NCBI GenBank assembly: GCA_945861535.1
Contig: CAMAUZ010000024.1
Coordinates: forward strand, 23,738-87,737
Direction of reading: 5' to 3'
DNA length: 64,000 nt
DNA from: Akkermansia muciniphila
Lineage (GTDB): Bacteria; Verrucomicrobiota; Verrucomicrobiia; Limisphaerales; BJHT01
In this document: piece by piece, positions 43,698 through 52,436 of the stretch
How the letters are laid out: every line of letters starts with the position of its first letter
Numbering within the stretch: the stretch's first letter is position 1
Notes under the pieces: generated by a model
The model's database searches: none
What the model saw: only the letters and a program-made list of their open reading frames with translations
What the model was told of the DNA's origin: nothing
Position numbers and translations under genes: made by a program

Positions 43698-43899
43698 ACT
43701 GAATTGATCCAGTGCTTTGCTGGAAGTCGCCCGGTGGTGGTTGAGAAGTCGGCATGTTCGTTGGGGGAATGCCGTGCTGACTGCATAGCCACGGCTTAGC
43801 TGTTGAGCCTCGGGCATTGCGCTTGGTGCTGCACCGAGGGCTTCATCTCTGCCAACTTCCCGATTGTTCCGTCGCGCGCTTGCGCCTTATCGTGGCGGC

Positions 43900-44754
43900 A
43901 TGATTGCCAACGCCTCCGCCCCCGCTGTCCCGACACGCTATGCTCTGACACCTCGGTCACGCCGTGCGGCGCTGCGACTCGGAGCGGGGACGCTGCTGTC
44001 GCTGGGGTTGTGGCCGGGCGCGTTGCGGGCCGAGGGCAATGGCAAGGGCGGCGAGTTCACCTTCATCGCGGTGAACGATCTGCATTACCAAACGGCGAAG
44101 TGCGGGGCGTGGTTCGAGCGCGTCATCGCGCAGATGAGGGAGGCGCGGCCGGCGTTTTGTCTGGTGGGCGGGGATTGGGCGGAGAAGGGGACGAGCGCGG
44201 AACTCGGGCCGGTGAAGGAGATTTTCGGAAAGCTGGGCGTGCCGGTGTACGGCGTGATCGGCAATCACGATTACCGCACGCAGACGGATCGAACGGTTTA
44301 CGAGCAGCTATTCCCCGACCGGCTGAACTATCGTTTCGAGCACGCGGGCTGGCAGTTTGTGGCCCTCGATTCGAGCGACGGGCTGCGCTACAAGGACACG
44401 AAGATTCAGCCGGCGACGCTGGGCTGGCTCGACGATCATTTGCCGAAGCTGGACCCGGCGCGACCCACGGTGGTGCTCACGCATTTCCCGCTCGGCCCCG
44501 ACACGATGATGCGCCCGGGCAATGCGGACGAGGTGCTGGCGCGGTTCAAGGCGTTCAATCTGCGCGCGGTTTTCTCGGGGCATTTCCACTCGTTCACGGA
44601 GCGCAGGGTGGGCGAGACGATTCTCACCACCAACCGCTGCTGCGCCTTCAGTCGCGGGAATCACGATGCTTCCAAGGAGAAGGGCTACTTTGTCTGCCGC
44701 GCCAAGGAGGGGAAAATCACGCGCGAATTCGTCGAGGTGAAACCGGCGGCTTGA
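43900..44754 (+). CDS. Calcineurin-like metallophosphoesterase, probably Tat-exported
   Basis: The 284-residue product has an N-terminal RSRRAALRLGAG followed by a hydrophobic stretch, a Tat-like signal. The full metallophosphoesterase motif set is present: VNDLHY, GGDWAEKG, GNHDYR, LTHFPLG and SGHFHSF, which bind two metal ions. Length is typical of small periplasmic members. The ATG at 43900 is chosen because the signal follows it. Substrate unknown; its Tat-exported paralogue is at 55123. Confidence 0.88.
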   Translation: MIANASAPAVPTRYALTPRSRRAALRLGAGTLLSLGLWPGALRAEGNGKGGEFTFIAVNDLHYQTAKCGAWFERVIAQMREARPAFCLVGGDWAEKGTSAELGPVKEIFGKLGVPVYGVIGNHDYRTQTDRTVYEQLFPDRLNYRFEHAGWQFVALDSSDGLRYKDTKIQPATLGWLDDHLPKLDPARPTVVLTHFPLGPDTMMRPGNADEVLARFKAFNLRAVFSGHFHSFTERRVGETILTTNRCCAFSRGNHDASKEKGYFVCRAKEGKITREFVEVKPAA

Positions 44755-44799
44755 GGCGTGGCCCTGCGGTCGGGGCGACCGGAGCGGGGCCCTCACGCC
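44755..44799 (+). terminator. Large hairpin directly after the phosphoesterase stop
   Basis: GGCGTG then GCCCTGC pair with GCGGGGC and CACGCC across an inner GGTC/GACC stem, with one three-base bulge (CCT). It begins at the base after the stop codon. There is no T-tract after it, so it may be an mRNA-stabilising or Rho-assisted end, not a classical intrinsic terminator. Confidence 0.5.
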
Positions 44800-44832
44800 G
44801 CAGCAACGTTCACTCTGAAAAAGCAGTTGGAA

Positions 44833-44965
44833 GCACGAAAAACACGAAAGGCACGAAAGGAGCAAGGCGTGCGGAATTGGAGGCTGACGTCGGACGAGTG
44901 AGGAAACTTGGTGCCCGCCAACCACGATTCGGCCCTTTGTTTTAGGGTCTTTCGGGTCTTTCGTG
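44833..44965. repeat. Inverted pair of 9-bp tandem repeats
   Basis: On the left, GCACGAAAA, ACACGAAAG and GCACGAAAG are consecutive nonamers (44833-44859). On the right, GGGTCTTTC repeats twice before GTGGTTCG (44945-44965), in the complementary sense. The pair brackets about 85 bases with no gene. Confidence 0.6.
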
Positions 44966-45078
44966 GTTCGCCTCAATTGCCGTTTTCAGGTTCACCCACT
45001 GCGAGCGTTCCAAACATTCCGCTCCTTTCCTCCCCGATTATTCTGCCCCCATTTTTCTGCCGCCTCTTCCTTCTGCGC

Positions 45079-46245
45079 CTACCCACCCGCGACGCACCGG
45101 CGGAACGAAGCCAGGAGACTCTCGACGAATCGCTCCGGCGCGAATGCCTGACTCCGCACGAGCGCGTTTCGTCCGCACCGCTCGCGCAGGGGCGCATCGC
45201 CCAGTATTCGCCGGAGCGCCGCCCCCAGCGCCGCGGCCGTGGGTTCGCGCACCGCCAACCCTGTCTCACCATCGACAAGCCATTCCTCCGTCGCGCCGCC
45301 CGCGAAGGCCACCACGGGCTTCCCGCGCGCCATCGCCTCGATGCCGACCAGTCCGAATGGCTCGGGCCGCACGACCGGACTCACCACCACGCAGGCCCGC
45401 GCATACCACGCATCAAGATCGCGCGGCAACAACTCGCCCACGAACTCCACCCGCTCGGTTAGTCCCAGCCGCGTCACTGCCGCCCGCAGCCCTCCAAGCT
45501 GCGGCCCGGTGCCCGCCACCACCAGTCGCCACGCGCTGTCGCGCATCGTCCCGAGGCTCTCGATCAACACTTGGACGCCCTTGCCTTTCACCAGTCGGCT
45601 GGCCACGAGAAGGAGTCCTGGCTCCGGCGCTGACGCCACGGTGGGTGGCACCGCGAACAACGGCAGCACATCGATCCGTCCCGCCGCATAGTCATTCTCC
45701 AGCAACCCGCGCCGCATGAATTCCGACGCCACCTGCAAGCGCAGGGCGGTCGCGGTTTTCATTTCGCACCATCCTTGCACTCGTCGCCAGCGCGAGAGAT
45801 TGCCGAGCGGATGCTTCCCGCTACAACCCTGCGCGTAATGCCACGCCAGACACGCCAGCCCATGCGGACGCTGGCACGGCGCGAACGATCGAGTCATCCG
45901 GTCCCCGCCGGAACAGAACAAACTCTGGTCGTGAATGAAGCGGCACGTCGGCGCGAGCGCGGCAATTTCGGCGCGGAAGAACGGATGATCCGCCGTGTGG
46001 AGTTGCAACACCTCGGGCCGGAATTCTTTGAGCAATCGCCCGACGGCAGAGCGCATTTCCGGGTGCGGGACCGTCGCCGGTGGCAGGGAAAAAACCGGGC
46101 ACGGCACCGCGGCGGGACCGCCGTCATCATAGGCGAGCGCGACATCATGTCCGGCGGCGTGGAGCAGCGCGCAGGTCTCGACCACCATGCGGTTCAAGCC
46201 GCCCGTGTGGGGCCGCGCCGTGTGGTTGACCAGCAGGATGCGCAT
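45079..46245 (-). CDS. Family 4 glycosyltransferase (GT-B fold)
   Basis: The 388-residue product starts MRILLVNHTARPHTGGLNRM, the usual GT4 N-terminal glycine loop. It contains LLLVASRLVKGKGVQVLIES at the start of the C-terminal Rossmann domain, then VEFVGELLPRDL and the nucleotide-sugar-binding stretch RPEPFGLVGIEAMARGKPVV. The middle contains several Cys (FIHDQSLFCSGGDRM, CQRPHGLACLAW), seen in one GT4 subgroup. It probably builds a cell-surface glycan. It is alone on its strand next to nonamer repeats. Confidence 0.9.
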   Translation of the reverse strand: MRILLVNHTARPHTGGLNRMVVETCALLHAAGHDVALAYDDGGPAAVPCPVFSLPPATVPHPEMRSAVGRLLKEFRPEVLQLHTADHPFFRAEIAALAPTCRFIHDQSLFCSGGDRMTRSFAPCQRPHGLACLAWHYAQGCSGKHPLGNLSRWRRVQGWCEMKTATALRLQVASEFMRRGLLENDYAAGRIDVLPLFAVPPTVASAPEPGLLLVASRLVKGKGVQVLIESLGTMRDSAWRLVVAGTGPQLGGLRAAVTRLGLTERVEFVGELLPRDLDAWYARACVVVSPVVRPEPFGLVGIEAMARGKPVVAFAGGATEEWLVDGETGLAVREPTAAALGAALRRILGDAPLRERCGRNALVRSQAFAPERFVESLLASFRRCVAGG

Positions 46246-46275
46246 GGGGGAGGGGACCTACGGAGTGAAGTTTAG

Positions 46276-46400
46276 CCACGGATACACACGGTTGGACACG
46301 GATGGGAATGGCGATGTGTCGCGGCCCGTGTTCAAGCGGGGGATGAGGCGGCGACGGTCGGTTTTCATCCGTGTTTATCGGTGTTTATCCGTGGTTTCTC
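46276..46400. repeat. Inverted pair of CACGGAT-type nonamer repeats
   Basis: CCACGGATA, CACACGG and ACACGGATG (46276-46305) are answered on the other side by CATCCGTGT, TTATCGGTG and TTTATCCGTGG (46366-46394). These are degenerate 9-bp units in inverted orientation, between the GT4 gene and the LAB_N gene. Confidence 0.55.
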
Positions 46401-46453
46401 CATTCCCACGTTTTCTGAGCCAGCGAGTCACGGCGGAGGCGCTCCGGTTTCGG

Positions 46454-46855
46454 TCAGGTGGACGCCGCGCTGACGCGGGTGCCGCAGGCCGAGCAAAATC
46501 GCGCGGTGGGCGCACAGTCTTGCGCGCATTGCGGGCACGCGAGGTGCGCCGCCAGGTGCCGACGGTGAATGATGAGATTGCGGATGTAGGGAATCCAGGT
46601 GAACGCGTAGGCGAAGATGAAGACCGAATCCCGCCGGTAAAAAACCGCATACGCCAGCAGCAGCAGCGAGCCGACGAGGCTCAACCACCAGAAGGCCGGC
46701 GGCACCACCACCTGACGCTTCCGCTCGGTCGCGTACCACTGGACCATGAACCGCGAGAAGAACACCGCGTTGCCCAGCCAGCCGACGACCTTCCAGACAT
46801 TCCACTGAATGCCGAACAGTTTGCCGTCGCTCGAAATAAAGCCCAACCAGTCCAT
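46454..46855 (-). CDS. LAB_N-domain membrane protein with C-terminal zinc ribbon
   Basis: ATG at 46855 gives 133 residues. WKVVGWLGNAVFFSRFMVQW and FWWLSLVGSLLLLAYAVFYR are characteristic of the lipid-A-disaccharide-synthase N-terminal-like (LAB_N) family, small three-helix membrane proteins often linked to lipid glycosylation genes. The C-terminus adds CPQCAQDCAPTARFCSACG, a double CxxC zinc ribbon, which is not usual for LAB_N. The nearby GT4 gene on the same strand fits a surface-glycan context. Confidence 0.85.
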   Translation of the reverse strand: MDWLGFISSDGKLFGIQWNVWKVVGWLGNAVFFSRFMVQWYATERKRQVVVPPAFWWLSLVGSLLLLAYAVFYRRDSVFIFAYAFTWIPYIRNLIIHRRHLAAHLACPQCAQDCAPTARFCSACGTRVSAAST

Positions 46856-46949
46856 AATCACGCCGGACGGTAACGTGCGCCTCACGGTGAAAACGAGGGC
46901 AAAAGCAGGGCAGGGGATGGGTTGGGCGCAGCGTAACCGTAACAATGTA

Positions 46950-47135
46950 GTGAGGGCGCGAGGAGCGCGGCCTTCAGGCCGCAGAATCGTGCGTCCGGTA
47001 TGGGGCGGGCAAATTTCCGAACCGTTTTGTTGAACTCACCAAATGGTGAGTGGGGGGACGCGATCAGAGTTATTTGGAGCGGTCGTGACGGGCGGGCGTT
47101 TCTGCGGCCTAAAGGCCGCGCTCCTGTCGCGCTAT
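46950..47135. repeat. Inverted pair of R3 palindromes around a third hairpin
   Basis: GCGGCCTTCAGGCCGC (46967-46982) and GCGGCCTAAAGGCCGC (47104-47119) are self-complementary cores that differ only at the turn. Their flanks are inverted copies of each other (GCGCGAGGAGCGCGG against CCGCGCTCCTGTCGCGC). Midway lies ACTCACCAAATGGTGAGT (47034-47051), a perfect 7-bp stem. No gene is seen in 46856-47300. A third R3 core is at 62096. Confidence 0.75.
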
Positions 47136-47300
47136 CTGCATCGTCGCGGCTTGGCTGCTTGCACTTCTCATCAGCCCCCGGCGAATGCTGGGTGCCTGGA
47201 GTTTGGACAATAGTGTTCGGTCCCAGCCGTGCGCCCGGCCTCGCTTCCGGGTCGTGCCCCAGGCCCGAAACGGAGCTGCGAAAGGGAACGCGGCCTTCCC

Positions 47301-49331
47301 TCAAAACGCCGGCAGGGCGCGGTAGAAACGCCGCAGCTTCCCCGGCGAGGCGGGGTCGATCACCAGATACGGGCTGCTGGGCAGCGTGAGGTTGGTGAGC
47401 ACCTGCCAGTTTGTCGTGCCGGGCGCCACGACGTCCGCGTACTCCACGCGGAACTGCTGGCCCACCGTTCCGATCAGGGTGGTGCCCGCGTAAAACTGCA
47501 GGTCGCCGAAGAACAGCAGGAGCAGGACCGCGGCCTGACTGGTCACGGCGCCGCCGGCCGAGTTGCTCACCCTCACCCGGTAGGCACCCGCATTGGTCAG
47601 GGTGAGATTGGTGAGGGTGAGGGTTGAACCTGTCGCGCCGAGGATATTCGTGCCGTTAAACTGCCACTGGTAGGTCAAGCCCGGTCCGACCGTGGTGACG
47701 CTCAACGGTACTGCGCCGCCCAAGATGAAGGTCTGGCTCACCGGTTGCGTGGTGATGATCGGGCCGATCAGCGCCAGGGTGTGAGCATAGCCCGCCGCGA
47801 TGTCCGTCACGCCGCTCACGCTGCCTGGAACGGTCGTCTGGCCATCGTCGTTCCAGCCCCACGTCACCACCGTGCCGTCGCTCTTCAAGGCCACCGTGTG
47901 ATATTCGCCGGCGGCAATGGCCGTCACCCCGTTCAAGCCGGGCGGGACGTCGATTTGACCAAAGAGGTTGTTGCCCCACGCCTCCACTTTGCCATTGCTC
48001 TTCAAGGCCACCGAATGAGAACCGCCCGCCGCGATGGCGATCACGCCGCTCAAGCCGGCGGGAATGGTCGCCTGTAGAAAAAAGTCGTTGGCCCCCCACG
48101 CCACGACCGTGCCGTTGCTCTTCAACGCCACGGTGTGACCACCCCCCGCCGCAATGGCCGTCACCCCGTTCAAGCCGGCTGGAATGTTCGTCTGCCCGTA
48201 CTCGTTGTATCCCCACGCCACGACCGTGCCATCGCTCTTCAAAGCTACGGTGTAATACTGCCCCGCCCCAATGGCCGTCACGCCGCTCAAGCCGGCGGGA
48301 ACGGTGGCCTGCCCATATTCCGGCACTACGCCGGTGAGCGTCTGTCCCGCTCCCCACGCCACCACCGTGCCATCGCGCTTCAAGGCCACGGTGTGCGCTC
48401 CGCCCCCAGCCACGGCGATCACCGCGGTCAAGCCGGCGGGAACATTGACCTGACCCCGGGTGTTGTCGCCCCACGCCGTCACCGTGCCGTCGCTTTTCAG
48501 GGCTACGTTGTGAGCATCCCCCGCCGCCATGGCCGCCACTCCGCTCAAGCCGGTCGGGATGATGGTCTGGCCATTGCCGTTATTTCCCCACGCCACCACC
48601 GTTCCCGGCGCGTGAACAATGGGGGGAACGGTGATGACATTGGCGGCCAGCGTGACCGCGCCCACCCGTGCCAACGCCCGTCCCGTCAGCGTGGCACCGG
48701 TGCCCATCGTGATGGATTGCGCCGCCATGATGGTGCCGTGGAAAACCGAACTCCCACCAATCGTGGCCGAACTGCCGACCTGCCAAAAGACGTTCGCCGC
48801 CTGCGCACCACCGCTCAGGATCACGCGGCGGCCGGTTGTCGTGACGAGCGTGGAACCCATTTTGAAAATCCACACCGCCGAGGCGTCGCCCGCGAGCGTG
48901 AGATCGCCCGCCGAAATCTCGAGCGAGGAGGCGGACGTGTAGAGGCCGGGCGCGAGCGTTTGTCCGCCGAGATTTCCCGCCACCGTGATCGCGCCGGAGG
49001 TCCGGGCGGTGACGGCGTTATACGCGAGGGTCAAGTCGGACTGGGCGAGGGCGGCGGCCGCGTCGCCCGCGTGCAGCGTCCCCGTCACGCCGGGAGATCC
49101 CGTCACGGCGGTGCCAGGACTCACCCCCAGATCACCAACCACCGTGGTGCCACCGGTGCTCGTGACCGTGCTCGCGCCCAGCACGCCAAACGTGGCGGCC
49201 GATCCCAGCGCGATGGGTGCCTGGGCCGCCGCCGCGTCGCGGTGCAGGCACAGCAGGGCAATGACGAGGAAAAGTCCTCGGTGCAGCGGATTTGTTCCGT
49301 TGACTGCCGGCACCGTCGAAATGGTTTTCAT
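47301..49331 (-). CDS. Secreted mosaic protein: ice-binding-like (DUF3494), seven RCC1 repeats, Ig-like domain
   Basis: The 676-residue product has a signal peptide (1-36, ending DAAAAQ). A DUF3494 ice-binding-like domain follows (about 38-235: LGSAATFGVLGASTVTSTGG, VVGDLGVSPG, then the VFWQVGSSATIGGSSVFHGT face). Seven RCC1-type repeats of the GTVVAWG.N..GQ.xxPAGL form come next (about 240-530), enough for one seven-bladed propeller. An Ig-like domain (YQWQFNGTNILGATGSTLTL) and a C-terminal segment typical of Verrucomicrobiota surface proteins (PGKLRRFYRALPAF) end it. It is probably exported and adhesive. Ice binding is only suggested by fold. Confidence 0.9.
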   Translation of the reverse strand: MKTISTVPAVNGTNPLHRGLFLVIALLCLHRDAAAAQAPIALGSAATFGVLGASTVTSTGGTTVVGDLGVSPGTAVTGSPGVTGTLHAGDAAAALAQSDLTLAYNAVTARTSGAITVAGNLGGQTLAPGLYTSASSLEISAGDLTLAGDASAVWIFKMGSTLVTTTGRRVILSGGAQAANVFWQVGSSATIGGSSVFHGTIMAAQSITMGTGATLTGRALARVGAVTLAANVITVPPIVHAPGTVVAWGNNGNGQTIIPTGLSGVAAMAAGDAHNVALKSDGTVTAWGDNTRGQVNVPAGLTAVIAVAGGGAHTVALKRDGTVVAWGAGQTLTGVVPEYGQATVPAGLSGVTAIGAGQYYTVALKSDGTVVAWGYNEYGQTNIPAGLNGVTAIAAGGGHTVALKSNGTVVAWGANDFFLQATIPAGLSGVIAIAAGGSHSVALKSNGKVEAWGNNLFGQIDVPPGLNGVTAIAAGEYHTVALKSDGTVVTWGWNDDGQTTVPGSVSGVTDIAAGYAHTLALIGPIITTQPVSQTFILGGAVPLSVTTVGPGLTYQWQFNGTNILGATGSTLTLTNLTLTNAGAYRVRVSNSAGGAVTSQAAVLLLLFFGDLQFYAGTTLIGTVGQQFRVEYADVVAPGTTNWQVLTNLTLPSSPYLVIDPASPGKLRRFYRALPAF

Positions 49332-49561
49332 TGTGTTTGTTGTTGTTGTCCGCCGCGTTTGCCTCCCCCTCCGTCGGCACCCTACGCGACGGGCTGGTTA
49401 TAGCTATGGAAGTAATTCCTCCCCTGGAGCGCGGCTGTGTCGCAGACCAGCCGCAGCGGCCGGATCGGCGGAGCGGACCGAACGTTTTCGAGGGCTGTCC
49501 GCTGTTCTCCGCGCGCTGCGGCTGGTGCTGCGCCCACAGCCACGCTCCGCGCGCCGCCCTC

Positions 49562-49714
49562 GTAGCGCAGACTTCCAAGTCTGCTGTATCGCGGGTTTCC
49601 AAACCCGCGGGAGGTCCGACCATCCGCAACGCTCGGGCTTGCCACATGCTTCCGAAACGGCGGGGCGCCTGCCGATTTGGAAATCGGCGATACAGCAGGT
49701 TTGAAAACCTGCGC
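49562..49714. repeat. R6: four variable hairpins in an inverted pair
   Basis: Four hairpins occur: CAGACTT-CC-AAGTCTG and GCGGGTTT-CC-AAACCCGC (left half, joined by CTGTATC), then GCCGATTT-GG-AAATCGGC and GCAGGTTT-GA-AAACCTGC (right half, joined by GATACAG). The halves are inverted relative to each other. Stem sequences differ between hairpins but each stays self-complementary, a covariation pattern. Confidence 0.8.
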
Positions 49715-49804
49715 CACAGGGCAGTGCGCGGATGCGCTCAAAATCATCCGCCCGCCAAAAGCCCGCTTGACCCCCGTGGCACGGCCTCCTAGCGTCCGCG
49801 CCCG

Positions 49805-49879
49805 ATGACGAAAGCGCCGCGCACATTCCGGGTAGTCGTAGTAGTAACCAACGAGGCCGTTGGTGCGTGTCGCGCTTGA
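49805..49879 (+). CDS. Valine-rich leader peptide of the ilvB attenuator
   Basis: A 24-codon ORF begins MTKAPRTFR, then five valine codons in a row (GTA GTC GTA GTA GTA, 49832-49846), then TNEAVGACRA and a TGA. It resembles the E. coli ilvB leader, which has the same RVVVVV run. It ends 18 bases before a strong terminator and 88 bases before the acetolactate synthase gene. Ribosome stalling at the valine codons would signal low charged tRNA-Val. No strong Shine-Dalgarno is visible upstream. Too short for routine gene callers. Confidence 0.88.
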   Translation: MTKAPRTFRVVVVVTNEAVGACRA

Positions 49880-49914
49880 GTTGATTTTCGACAAACACCC
49901 ACGGCTGGCAACGG
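49832..49914 (+). promoter_or_regulatory. Transcription attenuator: valine codons, pause hairpin and antiterminator pairing
   Basis: The valine codons (49832-49846) directly precede a perfect hairpin ACCAACG-AGGC-CGTTGGT (49847-49864), the expected 1:2 pause structure. Its 3' side (CCGTTG, 49857-49862) can instead pair with CAACGG (49909-49914) inside the terminator, giving the 2:3 antiterminator. A ribosome stalled on valine would cover strand 1 and free strand 2 for that pairing. The arrangement follows the enterobacterial ilv/leu/thr model; function is inferred from layout. Confidence 0.8.
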
Positions 49915-49927
49915 TCGTGGGTTTTTT
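49897..49927 (+). terminator. Intrinsic terminator of the ilvB attenuator
   Basis: ACCCACGGCTG pairs with CGGTCGTGGGT (with two G-U pairs) around a GCAA tetraloop of the GNRA class, and six T residues follow (49922-49927). It lies between leader peptide and ilvB, so it can only regulate ilvB read-through. Confidence 0.9.
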
Positions 49928-49966
49928 GTTGCTCCCACGGCCCGCGCCCCACTCAATACGAACATT

Positions 49967-51862
49967 ATGAGCAAGTCCCTTCACACCGCTGAACCGAAGT
50001 CCACCGCGCCCGAACGCGCTGCCGAACGTCCCGCCGCGCGCCCGGAAGTCGGCCCCGCCATGCTGGGTTCCGAAATCCTCGTCGCCTGCCTCGAACGCGA
50101 GGGCGTCGATACGATCTTCGCCTATCCCGGTGGCGCGAGCATGGAGTTCCACCAGGCGCTCACCAAGTCGAAGCAGATACGCACCATTCTCCCACGGCAC
50201 GAGCAGGGCGGGGTGTTCGCCGCGGAAGGCTACGCCCGCGCGACCGGACGCGCCGGCGTGTGCATGGCCACCAGCGGCCCGGGCGCGACTAATCTCATCA
50301 GCGGCATCGCCGACGCCTACATGGATTCGATCCCGCTCGTCGCGATCACCGGCCAGGTGCCGCAGGCGATGATCGGCAAGGGCGCGTTTCAGGAGACGGA
50401 TTTCTTTGGCATGACGCTGCCGATCGTGAAGCACAGCTACCTCGTCACCAACGTGAACGACATCCCGCGCGTGGTGAAAGAGGCGTTCCACATCGCGCAA
50501 TCCGGCCGCCCCGGTCCCGTGGTCATCGACGTGCCTAAGAACATCCAGCAATCGCGCACGCAGCCGGTTTTCCCGACCGAGGTGCATCTGCGCGGCTACA
50601 ATCCGGTGAAGCACGCGGACGACCTGGCGTTGAACGAAATCATCGGCCTGATCGAGAAGGCCGAGCGCCCGGTGCTCTACTGCGGCGGCGGCATCATCAG
50701 CGGCAACGCGGCGGCCGAGCTGCGCGAGTTTGCCCAGCTCACCCAGATTCCCGTGACCACCACGATCATGGGTTGCGGCGCGTTTCCCGAGACCGATCCG
50801 CTCTCGTTGCGCTGGCTCGGCATGCACGGCACCGCGTATGCGAACTGGGCGGTCAGCGGCGAATATGAGCATCGCAAAAACTTCGACGCCCCGATGGTGA
50901 AGGTGGCCGACGGCGCGGATTTGCTGCTCGCGTTCGGCGTGCGCTTCGATGACCGCGTGACGGGCAAGGTCGAGAAATTCTGCGAGACCGGCACCATCGT
51001 TCACATCGACATCGACGTGAGCGAGCACAACAAGAACCGCAAGGTGCAGCTCGCCATCGAGAGCGACATCAAGTACGCGCTCGGCCGCCTCGTCGAGCTG
51101 GCGCGCAAACGGCCCGCGCAGAAAAAGTTCGCCGCGTGGCACCGGCAGATCGACGCGTGGAAGGCCAAGGCCCCGCTCGGCTATCGCGTCACCGACGAGG
51201 TGCTTCGCTCGCAACACATGCAGGATCACATGGGCGGCCTCAGCGATCAGGTCATCCTGCCGCAGATGGCGATCGAGATGCTCTGGGAACTCACGGGCGG
51301 CGACGCGATCATCACTACCGGCGTCGGCCAGCACCAGATGTGGGCGGGGCAATACTACAAATACAAATTCCCGCGGCAGTTCCTCACCAGCGCCGGCCTC
51401 GGCGCGATGGGCTACGGCTATCCGGCCGCGCTCGGCGCGAAGGTCGCGTGCCCGAACCAGCAGGTCATCGACATCGATGGCGACGGTTCGTTCCTGATGA
51501 ACGTGCAGGAACTGGCCACCGCGCACATCGAGAAGATCGCCGCCAAGGTGCTCATCTTGAACAACCAGCACCTCGGCATGGTGGTGCAATGGGAAGACAA
51601 GTTCTACGAAGGCAATCGCGGCCACACCTATCTCGGCGACCCGGAGCATCGCAAGGACATTTACCCGGACTACATCACGATGGCCAAGGCGTTCAATGTG
51701 CCTGCTGAACGCGTGATGTTCCGCCGCGATCTACGCGCCGCCATGCAGCGGATGCTCGACAGCGACCAACCCTATCTGCTCGATGTAATCACGCCCTACA
51801 CCGAGCACGTGCTGCCCTTCATCCCCGCCGGCAAGACGATGGCGGATATGATTTACAAGTAG
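49967..51862 (+). CDS. ilvB: Acetolactate synthase (acetohydroxyacid synthase) large subunit
   Basis: The 631-residue ThDP enzyme condenses pyruvate with pyruvate or 2-oxobutyrate, the first common step of valine, leucine and isoleucine synthesis. Visible motifs are the opening [20 protein letters not shown], catalytic Glu in [19 protein letters not shown] (near residue 79), and the ThDP-binding [15 protein letters not shown] (near 504) through to [10 protein letters not shown]. An N-terminal extension of about 45 residues rich in Ala/Pro/Glu precedes the fold. No regulatory small subunit (ilvN) is found downstream in the window. Expression is probably attenuated by the valine leader at 49805. 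Confidence 0.96.
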   Translation: MSKSLHTAEPKSTAPERAAERPAARPEVGPAMLGSEILVACLEREGVDTIFAYPGGASMEFHQALTKSKQIRTILPRHEQGGVFAAEGYARATGRAGVCMATSGPGATNLISGIADAYMDSIPLVAITGQVPQAMIGKGAFQETDFFGMTLPIVKHSYLVTNVNDIPRVVKEAFHIAQSGRPGPVVIDVPKNIQQSRTQPVFPTEVHLRGYNPVKHADDLALNEIIGLIEKAERPVLYCGGGIISGNAAAELREFAQLTQIPVTTTIMGCGAFPETDPLSLRWLGMHGTAYANWAVSGEYEHRKNFDAPMVKVADGADLLLAFGVRFDDRVTGKVEKFCETGTIVHIDIDVSEHNKNRKVQLAIESDIKYALGRLVELARKRPAQKKFAAWHRQIDAWKAKAPLGYRVTDEVLRSQHMQDHMGGLSDQVILPQMAIEMLWELTGGDAIITTGVGQHQMWAGQYYKYKFPRQFLTSAGLGAMGYGYPAALGAKVACPNQQVIDIDGDGSFLMNVQELATAHIEKIAAKVLILNNQHLGMVVQWEDKFYEGNRGHTYLGDPEHRKDIYPDYITMAKAFNVPAERVMFRRDLRAAMQRMLDSDQPYLLDVITPYTEHVLPFIPAGKTMADMIYK

Positions 51863-51892
51863 GGGAGCGGGCGCGGCGGCGAGTGGAATGCC

Positions 51893-51977
51893 GCAGGTAG
51901 GGCGCGCCTGTCCTCAGCGCGCCGCGGTACGTGCGACGACCCCAGCGGCGCGCTGAGGACAGACGCGCCCTACCTGC
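51893..51977. repeat. R2 palindrome, copy 1, just after ilvB
   Basis: The arms 51893-51925 and 51945-51977 are 33 bases each and inversely complementary with one mismatch, around a 19-base loop. Each arm also folds on itself (GGCGCGCCTG-TCCT-CAGCGCGCC and its complement), with complementary TCCT/AGGA loops. It begins 30 bases after the ilvB stop and may serve as its transcript end. Confidence 0.85.
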
Positions 51978-51995
51978 TCTCGGCGATTCGATTCC

Positions 51996-52110
51996 TCGTC
52001 CCGGAGGGACACCGCAGGAGATTAGCCGGGGGCAAGTCCGCGCCAGCGGACGCAGCCCCCGGTCGCGGTCCCGAAACGCGTAGTGCCCCAGCGGGGCATC
52101 GGAGAAAAAG
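51996..52110 (+). repeat. Repeat family R1, copy C
   Basis: TCCCGGAGGGACACCGCAGG, GCCGGGGGCAAG, GCAGCCCCCGGT and GCCCCAGCGGGGCATCGGAG match copy A in order and spacing. Its inverted partner D lies 326 bases downstream. Confidence 0.88.
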
Positions 52111-52436
52111 GCCCCAGAGATCAAGCGTGGAATTTTCGGACAGCAGGCCACGCACGACACATCCGAACTGTGTGCCGGGCACGCACGGAGCTTCGCCCGG
52201 ATACTTCGCAACCGCGGGTGGCACGGGCGACTCGCCCGTGCCGCCGGGCCACTGGCCCGGCGGAATGGAGGGAGGCGTGTTTCTGGGGCGACGCGCTCAG
52301 GCCGAAATCGCGCCTTACCCATTCCGTCCGGCGAGTCGCCGGACGGCACAGACTGGTAGCCTGTGCTACCCATGTGCGTGCGGACGTCCGTGAAATCCGC
52401 GGCGCACATCCGCCCGCGGAATCAGTCGGGGAAGAT

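Noticed and set aside
49382..51649. A 755-codon minus-strand frame opposite ilvB and its leader
   Set aside because: ilvB on the plus strand is unambiguous by motif, and this frame is Asp/Glu/Val/Arg-rich antisense noise typical of high-GC coding DNA.
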